NCBI GenBank assembly: GCA_012861695.1
Contig: JAAOOA010000147.1
Span: 451,001-515,000, forward strand
Reading direction: 5' to 3'
Length of the DNA stretch: 64,000 bases
Origin: Trematomus loennbergii
Taxonomy: Eukaryota > Chordata > Actinopteri > Perciformes > Nototheniidae
Positions 55,801 through 64,000 of this stretch are shown here, in pieces. Both the position numbers and the translations under genes were made by a program. The stretch's first letter is position 1. Each line of letters starts with the position of its first letter. Below the pieces are notes generated by a model that was given only the letters and a program-made list of their open reading frames with translations, had not been told where the DNA came from and did no database searches.

Positions 55801-58800
55801 GTCTATATGTATGTGTATTGCCGTCATTTAGTATATGTGGTGTAAGATAAGATGGACCTTTATTTATCCCTTGCTTTTTATTATATTTCTATAATCGTAA
55901 TGTTTTGTAGTTTTAGGAATTTGAAAGCTGCTTTTACCTAAACATGCAAAAGTCAAACTAGAGACAAGAGATGGAAATCTAAAAACTCTCTAAGTGTTTC
56001 AAGCTCGCTATTTGAGCTATGTTAATGATCTATGGGCTCAGAACAGTCTCATAATACACACATGCACACAGAAGGATCACACTTGTATTTCATGTGTTTT
56101 TCAATGCACACTCAAATGTGTTCCGTTTCATATACATGTAAATAAAATCCAAATACAGAAAAAGTTTTACATATGTATTGTTGATCCAAACATATTTGTT
56201 TTCCGTTTAAAACCTCTGCACCTGCAAACACAACCCGCTTTCTGTGCAGGATCGCTGTGCATTCGTGTGTGGGTTTTTTGAGACTCGCCTGACAGTCACC
56301 CAATTCGTACTTTTTTTTCTATCTATAGCCAATCGATGTCTCCTCAATTCTAAGCCAATCACATGAGCGCGTCCCCGCGAGGGTATGATTTCTTGCGTTC
56401 ATGACGTAGCACTTCATATGCGCTGTCCGGAGCTGACCGGTCCATGGAGCCTGCAGGCGCTAATCTCAGGACCGAAGTTATAGTCGTCTTTATTTTTACG
56501 TTATTATTATTCAAAGATAAATAGGAAGTGTGTGTTGTAGAGACGGCAGAGAGGTTTCAGCTCCGATTATTAAATCAAAGAGGCTTAATGTTTTCTATTA
56601 TATTATTTCACTATAGCTATGTGGACGGTGTTAAGTCCAATGTTGACAAAATTAATCAATAGCGGGTGTAACTAAAATACAAGATGTCTTTATTTATATA
56701 TATATTATTATTAATATAATAATAATAATATAATATCAAAGATTGTATTTGCGTGCATTTCCTGTTCGGAAAGTGGCGCTGTACTGAGAGTGGCGATTTT
56801 ATTTTGTAATTATATAATACTTGTAATAATGGTGCGTTCACACGGACGCGAAGCGAATAATCGCTCGAGTTTCACGCCGGCTGTCAGCTGTGTTTTCTCG
56901 CCTCATTCATCTGAGCCGTATCTGGCCGTGCAACACTTATAGTCACATACTGTATGCCGAAGTGTTATTTTAAACAACACATTAAGTTGACGAAACACTC
57001 GAGTCAAATGTAATTAATATCAGATCCACTCGTGTCTTAGACGGGGCAGTGATATCATAAACCTGTTCATGTATGCATTCAAACTCTCGGTCGTTTTTGT
57101 TTTTTTGTACCAGCTGTTCTGTATTCACTTTGCAGGTGCAACTATGTGGCTTTTATCCTGTATTAAGTGTTTAAGTCATGGATGTTTAAACTGTCAGTAC
57201 GCTTGTCCCTGTTGCTAGCCCCGCCCCTTTCACGTGAACGCGCTCTCAACCGGACAGAGAAACCCTGGATTGATTTTACCGAGTTGATAACCAGCGTCGT
57301 AGGACCGCTTAGCGAGATCTCGCTTGTTAGGGTTAGTTAAGCCAGATAACTCGAGAGATATCCAGGGTCTGTAGAACTGGCTTCGTAGCACAGGCCTCGA
57401 TCGATCAGGCTAAGCTAACCTGTAGCTGCTCCCTCCACACTCACAACAACTTCATACAGACATAAATAAAGCAGCTGTATTCGCCATACAGGAAACACAC
57501 ATTTAAAACAGTTTTGCCTGCCGTTTTTGTGTACGCAAGCATTAAAGGTAGGGTAGGTAATTTTGGAGAAACCAGCTCGAGTGCGCTAGAATTTGAAAAT
57601 ACACAGCCGGAACAAATCTGCCACTTCCTTATAGAGCCCCTCCTCCAACACACACGAACGCGCACATGACCAATGAGGGCACGAGATAAGTTTGTGCACA
57701 GATGGAAGGCTGACAGGCAGGTAGGCCATCCAGTTATTTTAGCCGGGCCGGCTCAAATGATTGGTCGTGCTTTTTACAGTACTACGGCTTCCACAGATGA
57801 CATTTTTTAATGGATTTTTTGTCAAAGCACTTCAGATATTCATTGCTATCGGGATGTTAAGAGCATTCCATGGAATATAACAAAAAGTGTATCTCGAGCC
57901 GGTTTCTCAAACCTACCTACCCACCTTTAATGAATGGTTCGGAAAGTGGCGCTGCACCTTAATAATATAAATGATTGTATTTGCGTGCATTTCCTGTTCG
58001 GAAAGTGGCAATGTACTGAGAGTGGAGGTGTCCTGAGATGGACCTGTCAGCTCCGGACAGCGCAAAATGCGTACATGAAGCGCTACGTCATGAACGCAAT
58101 AAATCATACCCTCGTGGGGGCGCGCTCATGTGATTGGCTTATAATTGAGGAGACATCTGATTGGCTATAGATAGAAAAATTACAAGTACGAATCAGGTGA
58201 CCGTCATGCGGGTCTCAAAAAACCCACACACGAATGCACAGCGATCCGTGCGCAGAAAGCGGGTTGTGTTTGCAGGTGCAGAGTTTTAAACGGAAAACAA
58301 ACGTGTGGATCAAAAATACAAAAATCAATTTTAATGAAGGATTCGGCGTGAGTTTCAGTTAATGGACTCGAGCTGTGGAGGAAAATACATTATATAAATG
58401 TGTGTGTGTTCTCGTGCAGGATGTGCTGCTGTTCTACTACACTCAGTGGTGTGGGTTTTGCTCCATTCTCAACCACGTCATCATCCAGCTGGCCGGCTGT
58501 TAGAGGGAAACGGCTCCATCACCGTGGCCCGGTACGTTCTGCTTTACGTTCTTCTGTAAACCTTCTGTTTTATATGATTTGGTTTTCTGGTCCATTATTT
58601 ATAAAATACAATTCTCTCTGCAGGGTGAATGTTGCACGTAATGATCTTCCATGGGAGTTCATGGTGGATCACGTCCCCTCCATTCTTCTCTTTCCTAAGT
58701 ACAGGTAAGAAACACACACATTTGGCTGGAAATGACAAGTCGCATAATCAGCAAGTCAAAGAGGAACAACTTTTCCAGAATCCATTTATTTCTATAGCTT

Positions 58801-59829
58801 TTTACATTGGATGACTTCAAAAAATGTTGTGTCAACGTAAACATAATAACTTGGCCTAAGGGAATTGTGCATTTTTCACAACTTCAATGCTGTTTACTCG
58901 ATTAAAAGATGAACTTAACCAATTGAAAGAATGTACATTTAATGTGTATTTTATTATCTTACTAATTAGTTATTATCTTACTGATTAGTGATGGGTAATA
59001 ATGTATTATTATGGTCAACAAGAATTCAATGCAACCACTGACTGTTGGTATTTAAAACAGTTAATATTGTCTTATAATAAAATATTATATATTTGTTTCC
59101 CTGGCGCAAAAGAGAAAAAAATTAACAATGACAAAAAAGCAAAAATCATTAGTTTCGGCTGAGACATTTTATAAAATAATTATAAAGTAATATATTATTA
59201 TTATTTATATAAATGTAGTAGTATTTTACCTCATGGTTATGCATTTCAGCCACATTGTTTTCACTATTTTCTCCCTGTTTCTTTCATTTCAGTAAACCTA
59301 ATAGTGTGAAGTATCCCGACGACCTGCCCATCACGTTACCCAACATCCTTCACTTCCTGCTGCAGCACTCTGGCTCTGTGCAGTCTGCAGACAAACCGGG
59401 GTCAGGCCCCACGGTGCAGACGGAGCAGAACAGAGCTCCGTCCTCAGATCAGAGTTTCTCTCTCTGCAGCGAGAGGTTCAGGCGCTGCGGCACGCCCGCC
59501 AACGCCTCTCCCAGCAGCTGGCGCAGCTGTGGCGAGACAACCGGCGGCTGACGTTTGAAGCCATTACCCTCGAAGCCCAGAACTCAGATCTGCACATGGA
59601 GAGGCGGAGCTTGGAGGATCAGCACCGGGAGACGAGCCGGCAGCTGGGGGAGGCGGTGAGGAGGCTGGAAGAGCTGGTGGACGCGTCTGAAAACCTGCTG
59701 AACGAAAACACGCTGCTCAGAGTCCTGCTGAGGGCGCTGAAGGACAGCACGGAGACCGAAGAGCAGGAGGACGAGGAGGAGGAGGAGAGGAACGAAGGAG
59801 AACAGAGGAGAAGCCACATGGCATCCTGA
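46882..59829 (+). CDS. txndc11: Thioredoxin domain-containing protein 11, 13 coding exons
   Basis: ER-membrane thioredoxin-like protein, a partner in redox folding and ERAD (family knowledge). Exons: 46882..47009, 48178..48274, 49025..49144, 50738..50835, 51455..51583, 51786..51879, 52566..52678, 52791..52994, 54170..54841, 55549..55731, 58420..58531, 58624..58704, 59293..59829; about 855 aa. Signal anchor at about residues 22-40 ([18 protein letters not shown]). The first thioredoxin motif is [10 protein letters not shown], lacking the second Cys; the last is [10 protein letters not shown]. The C terminus is a coiled coil ending in an acidic tail. Every splice site is intact, but the frame breaks at about 51,462, 54,235, 54,420, 54,735, 55,575, 55,661, 58,494 and 59,465, several at C or G runs. 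Conserved sequence continues in a new frame each time. Assembly indels are likely; true loss cannot be excluded. ATG 46,882 is the first in an open frame reaching back to 46,812. Confidence 0.9.
48590..48960. repeat. Dispersed retroelement-like fragment in txndc11 intron 2
   Basis: Contains TCATTCGGTAAAGAATTCCA and ACACCAAGAGACACATCTGC, comparable in layout to the 8,330-8,800 repeat. No frame; family uncertain. Confidence 0.3.
49408..50496. repeat. 1.1-kb inverted-repeat element in txndc11 intron 3
   Basis: The ends CAGAGGCCTGTACTACGAAGC and its complement GCTTCGTAGTACAGGCCTCTG. The interior repeats AACCAGCGTCGTA and its inverse. A truncated relative lies at 56,905-57,398. Non-coding. Confidence 0.75.
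51613..51669. repeat. Perfect hairpin, 25-bp stem, 7-nt loop, in txndc11 intron 5
   Basis: The left arm starts AAATCAGTTTGATCTTTACA and ends GTGTG at 51,637; the loop is TACTGCA; the right arm (51,645-51,669) is the exact complement. It begins 30 nt after the exon 5 donor (51,583). The transcript would fold into a miRNA-precursor-like stem, but the stem is short and unusually perfect. Confidence 0.85.
51996..52514 (+). repeat. DNA-transposon remnant with MGKCK-type transposase start (copy 2)
   Basis: From ACGGGTGTCCGCGGGG to GTATACCCTG in txndc11 intron 6. The reading frame MGKCKF...SKWLEDKEE opens at 52,308 but closes soon after. It is in the opposite orientation to copy 1 at 6,632-7,160. 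Confidence 0.65.
53035..53345 (+). pseudogene. Non-LTR retrotransposon reverse-transcriptase fragment
   Basis: In txndc11 intron 8. The frame gives [14 protein letters not shown] (like the A-block L-AAFDTVDH of LINE reverse transcriptases), then FQLYLNRRK and QGSVLG (the B block before the YxDD motif). The catalytic YxDD is not present. TCAGAATACCTTTATTAGTCCC downstream resembles a reversed fish LINE 3' tail. Confidence 0.55.
53346..54169. other. Rest of txndc11 intron 8
   Basis: AT-rich, with CTGCTG repeats near 53,910-53,990. No exon or element boundary was identified. Confidence 0.35.
56905..57398. repeat. Truncated relative of the 49,408-50,496 element
   Basis: Begins near TGAGCCGTATCTGGCCGTGC and ends ...GTAGCACAGGCCT. 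The left half of the full element is missing. It sits in the fold-back loop. Confidence 0.6.
57546..57926. repeat. TTAA-flanked element, family 3, copy 1
   Basis: TTAA|AGGTAGGGTAGGTAATTTTG ... ACCTACCCACCT|TTAA. It is nearly identical to 62,218-62,595. Non-coding. Confidence 0.8.
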
Positions 59830-60282
59830 CCGTAACACTGCAGGGAAGAGACACAGAGGAGAGAGAGAGAGGGCCGGGGTCGTGATCAGAGATTATGAGC
59901 AGAATGAAGCCCTCAGGAGGAAGTGGTGTGAAACCCAAGGGGCATCATGACGTGGTGTTGTGTCACAGATAAGAGAACATGAGGAGGACAGCGATGGTCT
60001 GTCAGAAGAGAAAGACTGCTGCTAAGTCAGGACAGAAGTAAGGACACACTTAGAGGAAAACTACTGTGTTTTTCAAACTGGACCCTATTTCCACATGTGT
60101 TTCGTTATGGATGAGGACAATACTTTTGAAATTGGTCCAGTATTGAGTCGGTGTGCAAAACAATTGAAAACGTGGGAGTTATGCGCTGTCAATGTACTTC
60201 TACGTAACACTTGTTTTATAACCTGCAGGCTCAGCTTTTCATTCAAAGTGTCTGTTAACCTGTTGAGAAGGGTCCACAGAGA

Positions 60283-60288
60283 AATAAA
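60283..60288 (+). other. txndc11: Poly(A) signal AATAAA for txndc11
   Basis: First canonical AATAAA after the stop at 59,829, giving a 3' UTR of about 0.45 kb. A T/C-rich stretch follows within 25 bp. Confidence 0.6.
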
Positions 60289-60299
60289 ACAGTTTTCGA

Positions 60300-62217
60300 T
60301 CACTTTTTCTTGATCCCGCCCCCCCCCCCATCATGTTTGTTATTGTGACAACGGTTGAATCGTTGGTTAAGAAAGGACTAACTGTGTTGGAGAACAGAGC
60401 GCTCTGCTGTGTTATCTCAAAAGATGTTCATGGATAAACGTTCAGGCTAATGTTGACAATGTGGAAGAGGACTAACCCTCTGGTAAGATTTCAGAACATG
60501 ACGCAATAACAACAGACCAAGTCCAAGGTGAAGAAACACTTTTAGGACCTTTTCCATGTTGTCAGACACTTGGAATGAAAATCAGAACCTATCAGCAGCA
60601 AAAACAAACTCTTAGTGGACGTGCATTTCCCGGCTGCAGCACTCTAACTTAATACTGGACCGGTTGTTGTTTAATTTGTCACTTTAATTTGACACCACAA
60701 TATGGGGAAATGGAGTCTAGGTTGAAAAGCACTAACGGAAACTAAAGGTGGGCGAGCAGCGATGCTAGAGAAAGCTCCAAGTTGCTGTAACGATGGTGGT
60801 CTTATCCACTCGTAGGATCAAACTAATATGGGAACTCAGTGCCAACTATGCTTGCAAATATTTAATTTCTGTTGAAGGGTGGAGATGTAATCTGAGCTAA
60901 ACGTACTACACAGACCAGCAGCCAAATTCTACAAACTCCCTGATTTACTTTGCATATAAAGCTAGTACTAAAACAATGGCCACGTCTCAGAAAAAGAGCA
61001 GGGCTGACAATAACAAGTTAAATCTGTTATATAATATATATAAATATCTATCTATACAGCTTACATGGTTAATTCAGTATAATGAACTTTTCCACAGGAC
61101 TGATTCCATCAGAACAAGTCATGATATAATCACTCTCTGTTTCTCTAATTTAACCAAAATAATCAACCTTTAATCAAATCTCTTCTTTGCCTTCCTCATG
61201 AGTGTGACACTAGACTCGACCCTTCCTGATGTTTTTCACATCAAAAGCCTACATATAAAAGACAGTAAGGCATAGGAAGCGTCGTGCATTGTAGTTTGAC
61301 ATGGTTCAGGGGAAATGCAACGTAACCCCTGACATGACTGTAATCAATAATGTGGAAAATGATATTATGCAAAAAAACTATCACTACAAACGGTTAACAT
61401 GTAGAAGATTCACTAGGGAATATTACTGAGGTCAATTTAAATGCCATTAACTTGCTAGCTGCTACACACAGAGACAATACTTTTTCCATCAGTTCTTCTA
61501 CTCACTACTTCAGTAGTTTCTGGTTGTTGTGTGTCGTCTGGCTGCAGGGACAGAGGGCTGTTGATGAAGCTGATAATGATTTAATACTGAAGATGTGGCA
61601 CCTGCTAACCCATCTGTTGGTTAGCCTTAGAGCACTTGAAATGATTTGCAAAAACGTTCTTTTTATTTAATTTGAAGGCCATATTCGTTGTTTTGTTAAA
61701 CTGATCTATTTTTACAGGAATCCTTGTGTCACTAAAATATTATTTCTTTGTAACTATTCAGGTATTAAGAATGAGATGCTGCAATTGTTTACATGTGAAA
61801 TATTGCACCTGTTTTTACTGATTAAAAAAAAAATCATCTTTCATCTAAAAGTCCTCCTTTTGTTGATATCTAGGAATGAAGGTAAAAATACAAAATGTCC
61901 TTTGCTCCCATATCTGATATACAATTCATGCATTTCTTTGTTTCATCAGTTGCTTCTTACTGAATACACACCATAAGAAGCACTATGAAGTGAAGATTGC
62001 ATCGATGTTCCTTCAGTAACGCGACACACTGTCGTTCATTTTACATTTGCACAGGAGCCATGCATAAATATACATTCATCTCAAAGGGAAAAGACGATGC
62101 TTTATTCGTTCATTTCCATATGCAGTCCTTGTGCATGCGAAGCACATATTAACAGTTTAATTATTGTATACTTTTACCAACTTTGACACATTTTGTGTTA
62201 ACTTTTGATACTTTAAA
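60300..62217. other. Intergenic, nothing recognised
   Basis: Starts with a run of C (about 60,318). No exon of a known family, RNA gene or element end was found on either strand. Confidence 0.4.
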
Positions 62218-62595
62218 GGTGGGGTAGGTAATTTTGGAGAAACCAGCTCGAGATCGCTAGAATTTGAAAATACACAGCCGGAAGAAATCTGCTACTTCCT
62301 TACAGAGCCCCTCCTCCAACACACACGAACGCGCACATGACCAATGAGGGCACGAGATAAGTTTGTGCCCCGATGGTAGGCTGACAGGCAGGTAGGCCAT
62401 CCAGTTATTTTAGCCGGGCCGGCTCAGATGATTGGTTGCTTTTTACAGTACCACGGCTTCCACAGATGACACTTTTTATGGATTTTTTGTCAAAGCACTT
62501 AAGATATTCATTGCTATCGGGATGTTAAGAGCATTCCATGGAATATAACAAAAAGTGTATCTCGAGCCGGTTTCTCAAACTTACCTACCCCACCT
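62218..62595. repeat. TTAA-flanked element, family 3, copy 2
   Basis: TTAA|AGGTGGGGTAGGTAATTTTG ... ACCTACCCCACCT|TTAA. Terminal inverted repeats of about 18 bp, near-identical to copy 1 at 57,546, which implies recent activity of the family. Confidence 0.8.
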
Positions 62596-62719
62596 TTAAG
62601 TAAATGTTGCTAATAATAACCAGGACTTTCTTGCTTACTTGCAGTATTTTTAGACTATCTCTGCTTTTACTTCAGTAAAGAATGAGTACTTGTTTCACTA
62701 CATATTAATCGTATCTTAA

Positions 62720-63324
62720 AGGGCCCATGTCATGCTTTTCCGGTTATTACCCGTCCCCTTGTGTGTTATGTAGGTTTTTCTGCATGTAAACGGTCTGCAG
62801 AGTCACAAACCCTCAAAGTACACCCTGTAGCGAGTAAAACTCTAACACAGAAAAGACCTGTCTATGCTGCCCCAGAACGCCTCGTTGGACATTTCTCATT
62901 TTCCATTTTTCCTTCCGGGGTACGTGACGTGACCATACCCAAATGGACCAATCTGCGGAGCCGTTACGTGCCAACACGGCACCAGACCCCACGCAGCATT
63001 CTCATCTGTTTGTCATTACTGGTGTCATTTCCTGGTTGCTAACAAACGCCATTGAAACACATAATCACTGCTGTTCAGCTGTAACGGTGGTGGACTCATC
63101 AGAACAGAGTGGGCGAGCTGACCAATCAGAGCACAGTGGGCTCACAGGGAGGGGGGGGCAGGAGCTCCAACAAGCCGTTTAGGACAGAGAGTGAATACAC
63201 ATACTATACAGAGATGCTGTATGAGAAACCAATGTGAGTTTGGAACATTGCACAATAAATCTATTCTAGTATACCTCAACAATGGTATTATGATCAGTAG
63301 TAATGGCCATGACATGTGGGACCT
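62720..63324. repeat. TTAA-flanked element, family 4
   Basis: TTAA|AGGGCCCATGTCATGC ... GGCCATGACATGTGGGACCT|TTAA. A common fish-type element; short ORFs inside are not supported. Confidence 0.65.
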
Positions 63325-64000
63325 TTAAAACAACTCCCAATAATGTGTCATTTACGTCTATTTGACAGTGTTTGATAAAAACTACGATGCCAAGCCTTTC
63401 AAGAAATAACCAACACCTTTAAAAAATATAATATATTCTTGGCCTTTAAAAAAAAAATAGATTTATGTTTGTATGAAGGTATGTCCTTGGCTGAAGGGAC
63501 ATCCCGTAGCGCTGTGTTCAGCAAAGAGTTAAATGCCAGATTGAATTTGGAGCAGTCGGAGTCATGTGCTGCTCATTTCAGTCTGAATGGAGAGGTATTA
63601 GTCTTTAGTTGCATGCACTGCAAGTCTCTCAGACACAGGGATGTTGTAAATGTTTTCAAGTTGACCAGATACTTATACATCTTATGTTCCTTCATTCTTA
63701 AAAAATAGCTTTTACTACTTTCTTATGTGATGAAATGCCTTGTAAAAAATCAGTATGTGTTTCACTTTAACAGATGGTAGTTGTTTATTTCCATTTGTGG
63801 AGGTCATTTGCACCCATCTCTATTTCTATCATGAGGAAATGACTGTGGAGATTTAAGAAATCAAAACAAACTAAAACATATATGTGGTTTTTTATTGGCA
63901 TGTGTTAAAAATATACTGTTGCAAAAAAAACGATATCATGTCAAAGGTTAGCATGTAAGAGATTTCCTCTCATACACAGATGTGGGAAATAGGAAATCTA
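63325..64000. other. Right end of window, nothing recognised
   Basis: AT-rich sequence with only short chance ORFs. Confidence 0.4.

Larger units (their letters stand above)
56180..58315. repeat. Large fold-back structure in txndc11 intron 10
   Basis: A left arm of about 270 bp (56,180-56,450) is repeated inverted at 58,045-58,315. Shared blocks include GTTTTCCGTTTAAAAC, CTGCACCTGCAAACACAACC, GAGACTCGCCTGACAGTCAC, AAGCCAATCACATGAGCGCG and GCGCTGTCCGGAGCTGAC. A further TTTGCGTGCATTTCCTGTTC module occurs in direct orientation at about 56,750 and 57,980. Two other elements are inserted in the loop. Confidence 0.75.

Overview
This is nuclear DNA of a ray-finned fish, probably a percomorph-type teleost. 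The reasons are spliced genes with vertebrate GT-AG introns, two vertebrate ER-membrane genes (bfar and txndc11), fish-type C2H2 zinc-finger genes, PIF/Harbinger transposons and many short inverted-repeat elements. Assignments come from reading the sequence only; no search was run.

Layout: (1) 1-14,322, minus strand: three zinc-finger genes in a row. Gene A (1-898) runs off the left edge. Gene B (5,506-11,559) can be assembled into nine exons with consistent phase, giving 559 codons. It has a poly-Glu tract, a series of phase-1 mini-exons most of which open with a basic cluster, and nine C2H2 fingers. A and B share an N-terminal module. Gene C (12,744-14,322) keeps the exon layout of a fish zinc-finger gene but has only a degenerate finger. 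(2) 14,300-17,900: nested inverted-repeat elements. (3) 17,900-27,100, plus strand: bfar (RING, membrane segment, SAM, C-terminal membrane segments), with three upstream ORFs, a 0.4-kb (GT)n tract and a GATA array in its introns. (4) 27,260-43,950: a rearranged cluster built from one intact-looking Harbinger transposase copy, a broken copy, a 3' fragment, four copies of its non-coding arm, three copies of an accessory ORF, and two inverted, internally deleted copies of bfar intron 6/exon 7/intron 7 sequence. (5) 44,000-46,650: further inverted-repeat elements and a tandem duplication. (6) 46,880-60,290, plus strand: txndc11, 13 coding exons with two thioredoxin-like folds (CxxS near the N terminus, CxxC near the C terminus) and a C-terminal coiled coil. 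(7) 60,300-64,000: intergenic, with two TTAA-bounded elements.

Bfar and txndc11 both act at the ER membrane in protein quality control or cell-death control (family knowledge), and both promoters carry the same 9-mer TGACGTAAG. All their splice sites are intact, yet ten exon-internal frame breaks are visible, several at C or G runs. Under-called homopolymers in the assembly are the simplest explanation, and the breaks should be checked before either gene is called a pseudogene. I saw no tRNA, rRNA, CRISPR array or intact viral gene. The most unusual items are the mini-exon architecture and alternative 3' ends of zinc-finger gene B, the Harbinger/bfar rearranged block, and a perfect 25-bp hairpin just after txndc11 exon 5.
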